Shown: positions 49,625 to 61,391 of the stretch, piece after piece
Layout of the letters: each line of letters starts with the position of its first letter
Position numbering within the stretch: the stretch's first letter is position 1
Assembly: GCF_018613695.1 (NCBI RefSeq)
Contig: NZ_JAGGPR010000011.1
Location: forward strand, 1-64,000
Length of the DNA stretch: 64,000 nucleotides
Direction: 5' to 3'
Origin: Arthrobacter sp. ISL-95
Lineage (GTDB): Bacteria > Actinomycetota > Actinomycetes > Actinomycetales > Micrococcaceae
Position numbers and translations under genes: made by a program
Notes under the pieces: model-generated
Databases searched by the model: none
What the model was told of the DNA's origin: nothing
Seen by the model: the letters and a program-made list of their open reading frames with translations, nothing else

Positions 49625-50961
49625 CGGCGGGAGCGCACCATGCCGAACAGCCTTCCAAAGATGCCCTCACCGTCTTCGGCGATTCCGTCGTGGTGGAAGT
49701 CGGATGTGACCCAGGTCTGAAGTCCGCGCACGGCTGCAGCAGTCTCCAGCGAAAGATCGTGGTCCACGTAAATGTCGTCCTTGTACACGGCCGCCGCGAC
49801 AGGGACGGTGTTGGACGCCAACCGGGCGGGGTCGTACAACGGTTTCCAGTCTTTCCGGGCCGCCAGTTGTTCGGCGACGTCACGCAAGGGAAGGAGCGCC
49901 GGGTCCTGTTCGAAGTACCAGGGATACACCATTTCCCCAGTGAGCAGTGGTTCTTGGGCAACAGGCTTGAACTCAGGGTAGTCCTCCAGGACGCGCCAGG
50001 CCGCCCAGTTGGTTGCCTCGCCTTGACCGTAGATGGACTCGTGCAGGACGGCATAGAGCGGATTAGCCGCACGGCTGACCAGTCCCCGCACCTGTTCAAG
50101 GAACGATTCGGACAACCGCTCACCGGTGGGCGTGTCTATGAAGGCGTCTTCCAAGAGGTAGTGGAGTGCATCCACCCTGGTGTTGCCGCCCAAGAAAGAT
50201 CCCACCATCTGGAAACGCTCCGGCGTCAACCGCTCGCCGCTTGCCAGAAATTCCGGGTGCTGCTCCAAATGACGGGCAATTCGCGTGACTTGCTCCCTGT
50301 CCTCCGGGTACCACGAAAAATACTCGGCGTTCCTTGCGGCAACCCGACGGAACGTTGCTTGATAAACACGGTCCGCTGAACCGTGGAGAGGGGCCAGACC
50401 ACCGGTGATCAGCACCTCACGCAATCCCTCCGGCGCGAAGGACAGGTACGTGAGCGCACAGAACCCACCGAAGCTCTGTCCCAGTACAGACCATGGGCCG
50501 GAGTCGAGAACACGCCGGATGTACTCGGCGTCGGCCACGATCGAGTCAGCACGGAAATGTGTCAGATAGTCGGCCTGTGCGGCGGCGTCGCCCCGGAGCT
50601 CCAATGACCGCCGTTCTATCGGCGAGGATAATCCGGTTCCGCGTTGATCCAGCATCAGGATGCGGAAGTCCTTTGCGGCCGCCTTCATCCAGCCGGACAG
50701 CGAGGTGACGCGGTTACCCCGGCCGCCTGGCCCACCCTGAAGGTACAGGAGCCACGGGAGCTTGGCAGCCTCCTCGGGCGGATGGCTGGTGGAGGAGTAT
50801 TCCCTGGCAAAGATGGTGATCGTCTCGCCGGGGACCACGGCCTGGTGCACCAAGGGAACGCTGAAGTAGTGCTCCGCCGTTCGGAGTCCGCGGAATTCAT
50901 GGCGGGCCTGGATACGATGCCCGCCCGCAGTGGCCCACGGTTCAGTTTCCAGTTCAGCCAC
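49621..50961 (-). CDS. S33-family alpha/beta hydrolase, proline iminopeptidase-like
   Basis: A 446-residue hydrolase with LLYLQGGPGGRGNRV (the HGGPG-type oxyanion loop, here QGGPG), FRILMLDQRGTGLSSP and the nucleophile elbow SVLGQSFGGFCALTYLS. A large helical cap follows, and late Asp and His lie near TVPVAAAVYKDDIYVDHDLS and TSDFHHDGI. S33 prolyl aminopeptidases release N-terminal proline from peptides. The GTG start overlaps the GNAT stop by 8 nt, so the two are coupled. Confidence 0.9.
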   Translation of the reverse strand: MAELETEPWATAGGHRIQARHEFRGLRTAEHYFSVPLVHQAVVPGETITIFAREYSSTSHPPEEAAKLPWLLYLQGGPGGRGNRVTSLSGWMKAAAKDFRILMLDQRGTGLSSPIERRSLELRGDAAAQADYLTHFRADSIVADAEYIRRVLDSGPWSVLGQSFGGFCALTYLSFAPEGLREVLITGGLAPLHGSADRVYQATFRRVAARNAEYFSWYPEDREQVTRIARHLEQHPEFLASGERLTPERFQMVGSFLGGNTRVDALHYLLEDAFIDTPTGERLSESFLEQVRGLVSRAANPLYAVLHESIYGQGEATNWAAWRVLEDYPEFKPVAQEPLLTGEMVYPWYFEQDPALLPLRDVAEQLAARKDWKPLYDPARLASNTVPVAAAVYKDDIYVDHDLSLETAAAVRGLQTWVTSDFHHDGIAEDGEGIFGRLFGMVRSRR

Positions 50962-51466
50962 GGGTCAGAGCCTCTTTCGCCTTGCCAATGTTCGCCCCGA
51001 AGGCTTGGAGTGCATCACCGGTTAACCTGAACGTTGACCATTCCTCCATGGGGAAAGCACCAAGGTTCTTGTAGAAGTTGATGGAGGGCTGGTTCCAGTT
51101 CAGGACGCTCCACTCCACACGTGCGTAACCACGTTCGACGGCGGTGGCGGCCAGATGTTGCAACAGCGCCTTGCCGTGGCCCTCGCCACGCGCATCCGGA
51201 ACCACGTAGAGGTCCTCGAGGTAGATGCCGTGAACGCCTTCCCAGGTGGAGTAGTTCAGGAACCAAAGGGCGAAACCCTGAACCGCGCCGGCGTTGTTTT
51301 CAGCCATGGTGGCGTAGACGCGCGGGTTCTCGCCAAAGAGCACTTCGGTGAGCATGGCCGGGGTGTTCTTAACGGCGTCCGGTTCCTTTTCGTAGATTGC
51401 AAGATCGTGAATCATACGCAGGATTGGGGGAACGTCTTCAACGGTGGCGGGGCGGATTACACTCAT
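50954..51466 (-). CDS. GNAT-family N-acetyltransferase (diamine acetyltransferase-like)
   Basis: A 170-residue acetyltransferase. The opening IRPATVEDVPPILRMIHDLAIYEK and LFGENPRVYATMAENN resemble the SSAT/thialysine acetyltransferase group. The acetyl-CoA loop VVPDARGEGHGKALLQHLA (Q/RxxGxG/A) and WNQPSINFYKNLGAFPMEEW complete the GNAT fold. The acceptor is probably a polyamine or amino-acid amine, by family. TAAGCT lies 7 nt before ATG 51466 on the minus strand. It is coupled to the downstream S33 peptidase. Confidence 0.9.
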   Translation of the reverse strand: MSVIRPATVEDVPPILRMIHDLAIYEKEPDAVKNTPAMLTEVLFGENPRVYATMAENNAGAVQGFALWFLNYSTWEGVHGIYLEDLYVVPDARGEGHGKALLQHLAATAVERGYARVEWSVLNWNQPSINFYKNLGAFPMEEWSTFRLTGDALQAFGANIGKAKEALTRG

Positions 51467-51473
51467 GCATTCG

Positions 51474-51479
51474 AGCTTA
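51474..51479 (-). promoter_or_regulatory. -10 hexamer TAAGCT of the GNAT gene
   Basis: TAAGCT on the minus strand ends 7 nt before ATG 51466 and lies in the gap directly after the CoA-transferase stop. Confidence 0.45.
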
Positions 51480-52871
51480 CTAGGGCCTTGCTTGCTCCTC
51501 CTGCCAAGCTAGCGGGGACGCTCCATAACGCACCGGCGGCTGCCGATAGCTGAGCGGGACTCCCTCAACAGAAAGGGGTGGTCCCACAAACCTGAGCAAG
51601 CCATATGGGCTGTCCGCATCAGAGTATTCAGGCTCCTGGAGCGTGATCACAGGCATGCCCTGATGACCGGAGGGCAGAGCGAAGAGTTCCTCAGCCGTCC
51701 GCGCCAAGGAGAGCATCGCTGACCCACCTGTTCCAGTCTCTCTACGTTCCAGCAGTAAAGTCAGCACTGCCGCCGCGAGTCCGTATCCAGTGGCGTGATC
51801 CAGGGCCTGGACGGGGAGCGCCCCCGGTTTCCATCCGGCGTCGTCATGCTGTCCGTACCTCACGGCGATTCCGCAGGCTGCCTGCACGAGGCTGTCGAAG
51901 CCCCGCCTCTCTTGCCACGGACCGCTGCTGCCCCAAGCAGTCAACGTGGCCACCACCAGCTCCGGCTTGGTGGCCAACAGCGCTTCCGGGCCCAAACCGT
52001 ATCTGTCCATGACTCCGTTCCGATATCCGGTGACCACCACATCAGCAGAGGCCACGAGGCCATGAATAGCTGCCAGATCCCCGGCCTTCCTGAAATCTGC
52101 TTCGGCGCTGCGTTTGTCGAACCCCGAGTCGATGAACGCCTCCGTCAGCTCCGGAAGGAAGGGGGGATCGATCCGTAAAACGTCAGCACCCAACGCCGCC
52201 AGAAAGCGCGTGGCAGTCGGCCCGGCGATCACACGGGTCAGATCGAGTACCTTCAAGCCGTCCAGCGGCCGGAGCGGGTTCCCGGCCGGAACCCAAGGGG
52301 CGGCAGCCGCATCCCGGGGCTGTGCATTATGAGGGGAGAGACTGATCCAAGGGCCTGAGCTGGCCGCGGAGTGCATGGCTGAGGAAACCCACTCCTCACG
52401 GCTTCGGACGGCGGCGGCAACACCCTGGCGTGCCACGATCACGGTCTCGGCCTCCAGGGAGGTCATCGACGACAGGGCACGGTCCACGTCCTGGGGCGTC
52501 GTGGCAGAAAGTGCCTCCATCAAGCGTGCAGCGTGATGAGGGTAATTGGCGTGCAGGCGGATCCAGCCGTCCGCAGTGCGCCGGAACCCGGATGTCGGAG
52601 CAAATCCCTGCGGCTTCCGGCCTTCAATCCGAAGGTGCCCCAGCGAATCAAAAGCAGCCGCAGTCAGCCCTGAGTCAACCGAGTATCTCCCTGGAAAACC
52701 CGTCAACGCATTCAGCGCTGTGGCTGCGCTTTGAACCGAGCCCAAGGCCAACCCCTCGACATCCAGGGCGCCACCCCACCAACGCCGCGAACCAGTACAA
52801 CTTGCCGCCCGCTCGTTGCGTAGGCCTTCCACCTCGCGCAAGCCGGCGGACAGATCAGGAACTGATCCCAT
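51480..52871 (-). CDS. Class III (CaiB/BaiF) CoA-transferase with rearranged domain order
   Basis: A 463-residue protein. The family's Rossmann-like N-terminal block (PLDGLKVLDLTRVIAGPTATRFLAALGADVLRIDPP) begins only near residue 202. It is followed by the catalytic-region RRGFDSLVQAACGIA with its Asp and a C-terminal VGPPLSVEGVP. Residues ~70-190 instead carry a segment that normally follows the Rossmann part (GFRRTADGWIRLHANYPHHAARLMEALS). The protein is therefore either permuted or a shortened two-copy form. Reaction: CoA transfer between acids, acceptor unknown. The ATG at 52871 is 7 bp after the helicase stop. Confidence 0.82.
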   Translation of the reverse strand: MGSVPDLSAGLREVEGLRNERAASCTGSRRWWGGALDVEGLALGSVQSAATALNALTGFPGRYSVDSGLTAAAFDSLGHLRIEGRKPQGFAPTSGFRRTADGWIRLHANYPHHAARLMEALSATTPQDVDRALSSMTSLEAETVIVARQGVAAAVRSREEWVSSAMHSAASSGPWISLSPHNAQPRDAAAAPWVPAGNPLRPLDGLKVLDLTRVIAGPTATRFLAALGADVLRIDPPFLPELTEAFIDSGFDKRSAEADFRKAGDLAAIHGLVASADVVVTGYRNGVMDRYGLGPEALLATKPELVVATLTAWGSSGPWQERRGFDSLVQAACGIAVRYGQHDDAGWKPGALPVQALDHATGYGLAAAVLTLLLERRETGTGGSAMLSLARTAEELFALPSGHQGMPVITLQEPEYSDADSPYGLLRFVGPPLSVEGVPLSYRQPPVRYGASPLAWQEEQARP

Positions 52872-52878
52872 GGCGGGC

Positions 52879-55413
52879 CTAGAGCCTGTTGACTTCCGTC
52901 ACCCGCACCACGGCGGTGCCGGTCTCATCCGAGGCTGCCAGGTCTACGTCGGCGGAGATTCCCCAGTCGTGGTTACCCGCAGGGTCATCGAAGATCTGGC
53001 GAACCTTCCAGGTGCCGGGTTCCTCGGTAATGATGAGCAGCCCTGGCCCTCTTGCATCGGGGCCAGTGCCGATATCGTCATGTTCGTCGAAGTAGTCGTC
53101 CAGGACTTCCTCCCACCGCTCGGCCTCCCAGCCGGCCTCGGAATCCAGTTCTCCCAACGCTGCCGAATCCTCATCTGCAAACAGTTCAACCCTGCGGAAC
53201 ATTTCGTTCCGAACCATCACCCGGAAGGCCCGGATGTTGGCCGTCAGCAGCGGCGGCGGGGGCGGGGGAGCGTCGTGAGGGGTCGGGGCAAGCCCTGAGG
53301 TTAGTTCCTCCCACTCATCCAGCAGGCTGGAGTCCACTTGGCGCACCAACTCACCCAACCAGGCGATAAGATCCTCCAGGTCCTCACGAAGGGAGTCCTG
53401 GGGCACTGTCTGCCTCAGAGCGCGGAAACCATCCGCCAGATAACGCAGGACAATGCCTTCAGAACGGGCCAGGCCATAGAACTGCACAAATTCACCAAAG
53501 TTCATGGCACGCTCGTACATGTCCCTGATGATCGACTTCGGAGCGAGCTCAAAGTCGCCTACCCAAGGGGCCGCCTTGCGGTAAACCTCGAAAGCCTCGC
53601 CAAGAATCTCCGCCAACGGCATGGGGTAGGTCACTTCGTCGAGCATGGCCATGCGCTGGTCATACTCGATGCCGTCAGCCTTCATCGCCGCGACTGCCTC
53701 ACCCCGCGCCTTCTTCTGCTGGGCCGAGAGAATCTGGCGCGGCTTCTCAAGAGTCGACTCAATCACCGAGACAACATCCAAGGCATAGGACGGAGACTCG
53801 GGGTCAAGCAGTTCCAACGCGGCAAGCGCAAAGGGAGAGAGCGGCTGGTTGAGGGCAAAGTTGGCCTGCAAATGAACAGTCAGCCGGACCGAGCGTCCCT
53901 CTGCCTCCTGCTCCGCCTCCGGAATGCGTTCCACCACGCCCGCGGCCAACAGTTCCCTGTAGATCCCCAGGGCTTTCTTCATCAATCTGAGCTGCGCAGG
54001 TCGGCTCTCGTGGTTCTCACTCAGCAGGCGCCGGGTCGCTTGGAAGGGGTCGCCCGGCCGCTCCATAAGGTTCAGCAGCATCGCGTGGGTGACGGTGAAA
54101 CTGGACGTCAGGGGATCTGGAACAGACTCGACGAGTCGTTTGAACGTGGGCTCGCCCCAGGACACGAATCCTTCCGGCGGTTTCTTTTTGACAACCTGGC
54201 GCAGTTTCTTCTGGTCATCGCCAAACTTGGCGGTGGCCTTGGCCATGGCCTTCGTGTTTTCCACCACGTGATCGGGCGCCTGAACCACCACAGTGCCGGC
54301 GGTGTCGTAGCCTGCACGGCCCGCGCGACCTGCAATCTGGTGGAACTCCCTCGAGTTCAGAGACCTGGTGCGTACACCGTCGTACTTGCTCAAAGCCGTC
54401 AACAGCACCGTTCGGATGGGCACATTGATGCCCACCCCCAAAGTATCGGTTCCGCAGATGACTTTCAGGAGGCCGGCCTGGGCGAGCTGCTCCACCAGGC
54501 GGCGGTACTTGGGCAGCATGCCGGCGTGGTGGACGCCAATGCCGTGCCGTACAAGCCTGTTCAATGTTTTACCGAAGCCGGCGGCGAACCTGAATCCCGC
54601 AATCAACTCGGCGATGCGGTCCTTTTCGGCACGGCTGCACATGTTGATGCTCATAAGATTCTGGGCACGCTCAATGGCTTCGGCCTGGCTGAAGTGGACT
54701 ACATAGACAGGTACCTGCTTGGTGGAGAGCAGTTCCTCCAGAGTCTCGTGAACGGGTGTCAGGTGGTAGTAGTAATGCAGCGGAATGGGTCGCTCCGCCG
54801 AACTCACAGTCGTGGTGCTCCGCCCCGTGAGCTCTGTCAGCCCGGTCTCGAATCGGGAGACATCTCCCAAGGTGGCTGACATCAGGAGAAACTGTGCTTG
54901 GGGCAGTTCCAGGAGCGGCACTTGCCAAGCCCAGCCTCGCTGCGGGTCGGAGTAGAAATGGAACTCGTCCATGATTACGGAGCCAAGCTCAGCGGCAGAG
55001 CCTTCACGGAGTGCGATGTTGGCGAGGATTTCCGCCGTGCAGCAAATAATGGGCGCATCCTGGTTCACGCCGGAGTCGCCGGTGATCATGCCAACGTTTT
55101 CGGCGCCAAATATCTCGCAGAGAGCAAAGAACTTTTCGGAGACCAAGGCCTTGATCGGAGCGGTGTAATAGCTTCGCTGGCCCCGTGCCATGGCTTCAAA
55201 GTGCGCAGCGATTGCCACCAGGGATTTGCCGGAGCCCGTGGGGGTGGCAAGGATGACGTTGGCGCCGGAGGCGATCTCCATGATGGCCTCATCCTGCGCC
55301 GGGTAGAGCTGCAACCCGCGGCTCTCAGTCCACTCCACGAACCGTGTGTAGATTTCGTCCGGGTCCAAGGGACCTGTGGCGGTGGAACCGGGGAGCTGCT
55401 CAAGAAGTTTCAT
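52879..55413 (-). CDS. DEAD/DEAH-box Ski2-like helicase with DUF3516 C-terminus
   Basis: An 844-residue helicase. It shows Q-motif region LQLYPAQDEAIMEIASGANV, Walker A ATPTGSGKSLVA, motif II VIMDEFHFYSD, SATLGDVSRF, GTDTLGVGINVPIRTVLL and QIAGRAGRAGYDTAGTVV. The C-terminal half matches DUF3516, present in actinobacterial homologues, and includes a six-proline run. The role is presumably RNA remodelling or decay, inferred from Ski2-like relatives. ATG 55413 lies 8 nt after TAAGCT, so it is probably leaderless. The CoA-transferase follows after 7 bp. Confidence 0.94.
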   Translation of the reverse strand: MKLLEQLPGSTATGPLDPDEIYTRFVEWTESRGLQLYPAQDEAIMEIASGANVILATPTGSGKSLVAIAAHFEAMARGQRSYYTAPIKALVSEKFFALCEIFGAENVGMITGDSGVNQDAPIICCTAEILANIALREGSAAELGSVIMDEFHFYSDPQRGWAWQVPLLELPQAQFLLMSATLGDVSRFETGLTELTGRSTTTVSSAERPIPLHYYYHLTPVHETLEELLSTKQVPVYVVHFSQAEAIERAQNLMSINMCSRAEKDRIAELIAGFRFAAGFGKTLNRLVRHGIGVHHAGMLPKYRRLVEQLAQAGLLKVICGTDTLGVGINVPIRTVLLTALSKYDGVRTRSLNSREFHQIAGRAGRAGYDTAGTVVVQAPDHVVENTKAMAKATAKFGDDQKKLRQVVKKKPPEGFVSWGEPTFKRLVESVPDPLTSSFTVTHAMLLNLMERPGDPFQATRRLLSENHESRPAQLRLMKKALGIYRELLAAGVVERIPEAEQEAEGRSVRLTVHLQANFALNQPLSPFALAALELLDPESPSYALDVVSVIESTLEKPRQILSAQQKKARGEAVAAMKADGIEYDQRMAMLDEVTYPMPLAEILGEAFEVYRKAAPWVGDFELAPKSIIRDMYERAMNFGEFVQFYGLARSEGIVLRYLADGFRALRQTVPQDSLREDLEDLIAWLGELVRQVDSSLLDEWEELTSGLAPTPHDAPPPPPPLLTANIRAFRVMVRNEMFRRVELFADEDSAALGELDSEAGWEAERWEEVLDDYFDEHDDIGTGPDARGPGLLIITEEPGTWKVRQIFDDPAGNHDWGISADVDLAASDETGTAVVRVTEVNRL

Positions 55414-55421
55414 TGGTTTCC

Positions 55422-55427
55422 AGCTTA
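55422..55427 (-). promoter_or_regulatory. -10 hexamer TAAGCT of the helicase gene
   Basis: TAAGCT on the minus strand is followed by 8 nt and ATG 55413. A plus-strand TAGGCT at about 55442 probably serves the divergent tam gene. Confidence 0.45.
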
Positions 55428-55484
55428 GTGCCCGGACGGTTTAGGCTCAGCCCAGCAGGAATGCCAGGCGCGAGGAGGCTTTCA

Positions 55485-56294
55485 ATGAAGTGGGATCCGT
55501 CCAAATACGTGGAGTTCGGCAACCATCGGGACAGGCCGTTCCATGACCTCGTCGCGAGGGTGAGCTCCCTCCAGCCGGCGAAGGTGGTTGACCTCGGCTG
55601 CGGTCCGGGAAACCTGACGGCAACGCTTGTTGAGCGCTGGCCCGAGGCCCGCGTTGTGGGCATCGACTCGTCGGAGGAAATGCTGCTCAGGGCAGAATCC
55701 CTAACACACGGGTACTTTCCGCGGCAGTCCCTTCATAAGGGGCCGGCGAAGCTGACCTTCGAGCACGGTGATATCGCGGAATGGAATCCGGATGCGGATA
55801 CTGACGTGGTGGTCACCAATGCCGTCCTCCAGTGGGTTCCCGGGCATCAGGAAATGCTGGCTGGCTGGCTTCGCGTCCTCAAGCCTGGGGCGTGGTTTGC
55901 CATGCAAGTGCCGGGAAACTTCACGTCACCATCCCACACGCTCATGCGGAACTTGGCCGAATCCCGCAAGTGGTCCGGGCGGCTGGGCGGTGTGCTTCGG
56001 CACGATGACGCGGTGGGCAGTCCTGCGGACTACTTGGGCATCATGCTCGACGCCGGATGTGAAGCAGACGCTTGGGAGACCACTTACCAACAGGTGCTGC
56101 AGGGGGAGGACCCAGTACTGGAGTGGGTCCGCGGCACGGGGCTCCGTCCGGTGTTGGCAGCCCTGACAGCGGAAGAGGCTGCTGACTTCGAAGCCGCATA
56201 CTCGGCCCTGCTGCGTGAGGCCTACCCTTCGACGAGCCACGGAACGGTCTTCCCGTTCCGTCGCATTTTCGCAGTAGCCCAAAAGCCGGCATGA
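55485..56294 (+). CDS. tam: Trans-aconitate 2-methyltransferase
   Basis: A 269-residue SAM-dependent methyltransferase that aligns with E. coli Tam throughout: MKWDPSKYVEFGNHRDRPFHDL, motif I VVDLGCGPGNLTATL, GIDSSEEML, VVTNAVLQWVPGHQEML, VQMPGNF-like MQVPGNFTSPSH, and WVRGTGLRPVLAAL. The enzyme esterifies trans-aconitate, which otherwise inhibits aconitase. ATG 55485 has AGGAGG with 6-nt spacing. The frame extends upstream to 55344 inside the helicase gene, but that part is not used. Confidence 0.93.
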   Translation: MKWDPSKYVEFGNHRDRPFHDLVARVSSLQPAKVVDLGCGPGNLTATLVERWPEARVVGIDSSEEMLLRAESLTHGYFPRQSLHKGPAKLTFEHGDIAEWNPDADTDVVVTNAVLQWVPGHQEMLAGWLRVLKPGAWFAMQVPGNFTSPSHTLMRNLAESRKWSGRLGGVLRHDDAVGSPADYLGIMLDAGCEADAWETTYQQVLQGEDPVLEWVRGTGLRPVLAALTAEEAADFEAAYSALLREAYPSTSHGTVFPFRRIFAVAQKPA

Positions 56295-56347
56295 ACCGGC
56301 AGAACTCTTCGCCGCACGTAGCATTGACCTTCCCGCGACGTGACGGC

Positions 56348-56376
56348 TTGTCCCTTGCCGGCGTCGCTGGTCTAAT
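56348..56376 (+). promoter_or_regulatory. Promoter of the small ORF / YtrA-type GntR unit
   Basis: -35 TTGTCC (56348-56353), 17-bp spacer, -10 TCTAAT (56371-56376), 7 nt, then ATG 56384. The spacing implies that the transcript begins at or next to that ATG. Confidence 0.55.
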
Positions 56377-56383
56377 TCTCGGC

Positions 56384-56452
56384 ATGGACCAAGGATGCTT
56401 CGAACAACACACGCCGCGGGTGGACCCGGCACCGGACCGGAGTTCCCGGTGA
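56384..56452 (+). CDS. Putative 22-residue upstream ORF coupled to the GntR gene
   Basis: ATG 56384 lies 7 nt after a good -10 box and opens a 22-codon frame (MDQGCFEQHT..., ending DRSSR). The TGA overlaps GTG 56449 of the GntR gene as GTGA. It could be a leaderless leader peptide that controls translation of the regulator. No family is known, and it may be a chance frame. Confidence 0.35.
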   Translation: MDQGCFEQHTPRVDPAPDRSSR

Positions 56453-56829
56453 CTCCCTCAGGAGAATTTCCGGGCAACTGGCGCCCCAACACCGGCAGTG
56501 CTGTTGCGCTCTTCGAACAGTTGAGATTGCGGATCATTGAACTCGTGGATGCCGGAGCCCTTGCCGTCGGGGCAAAGCTTCCTCCTGTTCGCAATTTGGC
56601 CGGGATGCTGGACGTCGCACCCCACACCGTGGCCCGTGCCTACAAGGAATTGGAAGCGGCGGGCGTCGTGGCAACACGGGGGCGCAACGGCACCGTAATC
56701 TGCGCACGGGATGACCGATGGGGAGCACTCGCTGGTGTCGCCGCTGAATACGCCGCTGCTTCGAAGGCCCAAGGAGCTTCATTCGCCGAGGCAGTGCAGC
56801 TTCTTGCTGCTGCCTACGACGCCGACTGA
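56449..56829 (+). CDS. GntR-family regulator, short YtrA type
   Basis: About 126 residues (144 if ATG 56395 is used). A winged helix GSAVALFEQLRLRIIELVDAGALAVGAKLPPVRNLAGMLDVAPHTVARAYKELEAAGVVATRGRNGTVI is followed by only ~40 helical residues, with no effector domain. This fits the YtrA subfamily, which often controls ABC transporters. GTG 56449 has GGAG at good spacing and overlaps the stop of the 22-residue ORF. The target is not evident; no transporter adjoins it. Confidence 0.85.
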   Translation: MTPSGEFPGNWRPNTGSAVALFEQLRLRIIELVDAGALAVGAKLPPVRNLAGMLDVAPHTVARAYKELEAAGVVATRGRNGTVICARDDRWGALAGVAAEYAAASKAQGASFAEAVQLLAAAYDAD

Positions 56830-56865
56830 TACCGATCAGTAGCGTGTGAGGCACGACATGGAAAT

Positions 56866-56881
56866 TCGAAGAAGTTTTCGA
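56866..56881. promoter_or_regulatory. LexA (SOS) box at uvrA, overlapping its promoter
   Basis: TCGAAGAAGTTTTCGA matches the actinobacterial SOS box TCGAACnnnnGTTCGA at 10 of 12 fixed positions. The -10 hexamer TAGCAT (56883-56888) begins one base later and ends 6 nt before GTG 56895. Bound LexA would block the polymerase. Confidence 0.65.
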
Positions 56882-56894
56882 TTAGCATTGGTAG

Positions 56895-59822
<2,928 letters not shown>

Positions 59823-59884
59823 TACCCGCGGTCGGCCGCACGGGGCCGTCCAAGGAATATCTCCGAGACCTTGGAAGTATTCCG

Positions 59885-59917
59885 GTAGCGGCATGCGAGT
59901 TTCAGGCATGCCGCTAC
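59885..59917 (+). terminator. Stem-loop terminator after uvrA
   Basis: GTAGCGGCATGC (59885-59896) pairs perfectly with GCATGCCGCTAC (59906-59917) across a 9-nt loop. No U-tract follows; the HAD gene starts 19 bp later. Confidence 0.65.
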
Positions 59918-59935
59918 TCGTGAGAAACTAACCCG

Positions 59936-60652
59936 GTGACTCAAACAACGGTGCCCGTAATATTCGATCTGGACGGCACCCTTGTCGATCCTGCCGGCGG
60001 TATCACAGGAGGCATTTCTGCGGCCCTCCGGGAAATGAACCTCCCGGTTCCGGAACAAGCCGTGTTGAATTCCATGGTGGGTCCCAAACTCAGCGATTCC
60101 CTCCTGCATTTGGCGAATGTCCCCAGCGAATTGGTGGATGAAACCATTGAGCGATACCGGAGCCATTACAGGGAAACCGGTATTGGTCAGAGCAAGTTGT
60201 ACCCGGGAATCTTTGATCTCCTGGAATTCTTCGCGGAGACCGGCAGGCCCGTAGCGGTCGCCACGCAGAAGCCACAGTCGATTGCACGGCTCGTGCTGGA
60301 GCACCACAAAATTGTTGACTTCTTTGTCTCCATACGCGGGGCAGCAGATGACGAATCCCTGGGGGCCAATACGGCGCCCGGCAAGGTCGAGATCGTTGGC
60401 GCGGCATTGAAGGACCTTCACTCGCAGCCCGCCGTCATGGTGGGTGACCGGCACCAGGATGTCGTTGGCGCCCTGGCCAATGGCTTGGACTGCATCGGGG
60501 TGAGTTGGGGATTCGCCCCGGAAGGCGAACTTGAGGAAGCCGGAGCAGTAGCCCTTGTGGCCACCGCCCTTGAGCTGCGCACCAAAATTGAAGAACTTGA
60601 CGCTGTCCGTACGGCAGCCCTGAGCGAGGTACAAAACGATGGCAGTCTTTGA
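59936..60652 (+). CDS. HAD-family phosphatase (phosphoglycolate phosphatase-like)
   Basis: A 238-residue HAD hydrolase. Motif I is VIFDLDGTLVD, motif II VAVATQKPQS, then the conserved Lys region GKVEIVGAAL and motif IV VMVGDRHQDVVGALANG. A four-helix cap (SMVGPKLSDSLLHLA) marks it as the Gph/PGPase-type C1 cap. The substrate may be phosphoglycolate, pyrophosphate or a nucleotide. GTG 59936 is the first good start. Its end overlaps plsC by 14 nt. Confidence 0.9.
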   Translation: MTQTTVPVIFDLDGTLVDPAGGITGGISAALREMNLPVPEQAVLNSMVGPKLSDSLLHLANVPSELVDETIERYRSHYRETGIGQSKLYPGIFDLLEFFAETGRPVAVATQKPQSIARLVLEHHKIVDFFVSIRGAADDESLGANTAPGKVEIVGAALKDLHSQPAVMVGDRHQDVVGALANGLDCIGVSWGFAPEGELEEAGAVALVATALELRTKIEELDAVRTAALSEVQNDGSL

Positions 60653-61307
60653 TGCGATCCGATGGACAACCCGTGGCCTGATTTCCTCCACCTGCCGGCC
60701 TACGGTCATTGGGCTGGAGAACGTTCCCAAGGATGGGCCGTTCATTGTAGCGCCCAACCATCTTTCCTTCCTGGACAGCGTCATCGTCCAGGCACTGATG
60801 CCGCGCCCGGTTGCTTTTTTCGCCAAGGCAGAATACTTCACAACCAAGGGCGTCAAAGGTGCCGTGATGAAGTCGTTCTTCGAAGCTGTGGGTTCCATTC
60901 CGGTTGAGCGCGGCGAACAGGCAGCCAGCGTGCAGGCACTCAAAACGCTGCTGGACATCCTGGAAGCCGGAAAAGGCATTGGTATTTATCCTGAAGGCAC
61001 CAGGTCCCGGGACGGCATTCTCTACCGTGGCAGAACGGGAGTGGGCTGGCTTGCCCTCACCACCGGCGCTCCGGTGATCCCGGTGGGCCTGATCGGCACG
61101 GAGAAGCTGCAGCCCGCGGACAAGAACGCCGTCCGCCCCCAGCACTTCACCATGAAGGTGGGCGAGCCCCTCTACTTCGATAAGACAGGCCCGGACCATT
61201 CACTGCCGGCCCGGCGCGAAGTCACTGACAAAATCATGGATGCCATCGCAGTGCTCAGCGGGCAGGAACGGTCCACAAGCTACAACCAGAGCAAGTCCGT
61301 CGACTAA
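60639..61307 (+). CDS. plsC: 1-acyl-sn-glycerol-3-phosphate acyltransferase
   Basis: A 222-residue PlsC-domain protein that adds the second acyl chain to make phosphatidate at the membrane. Motif I is NHLSFLDSVIVQ (HxxxxD), motif II region KAEYFTTKGVKG, motif III IGIYPEGTRSRDG and motif IV GAPVIPVGLIGTEKL. No clear transmembrane helix is seen, as in several actinobacterial PlsC proteins. It overlaps the HAD gene by 14 nt, so the pair is co-translated, perhaps by chance of packing. Confidence 0.92.
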   Translation: MAVFDAIRWTTRGLISSTCRPTVIGLENVPKDGPFIVAPNHLSFLDSVIVQALMPRPVAFFAKAEYFTTKGVKGAVMKSFFEAVGSIPVERGEQAASVQALKTLLDILEAGKGIGIYPEGTRSRDGILYRGRTGVGWLALTTGAPVIPVGLIGTEKLQPADKNAVRPQHFTMKVGEPLYFDKTGPDHSLPARREVTDKIMDAIAVLSGQERSTSYNQSKSVD

Positions 61308-61391
61308 TCGCCGGACGGAGGCGACTAAGCTCCGGGATGGTATGGAACATCGGCCATGGATACCGTGGCAATGAGTGTCGTTCCGGTTCAC

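Noticed and set aside
53338..54879. 513-residue plus-strand ORF antisense to the helicase
   Set aside because: It is a GC-rich shadow frame with no family motifs; the opposing helicase has all expected motifs.
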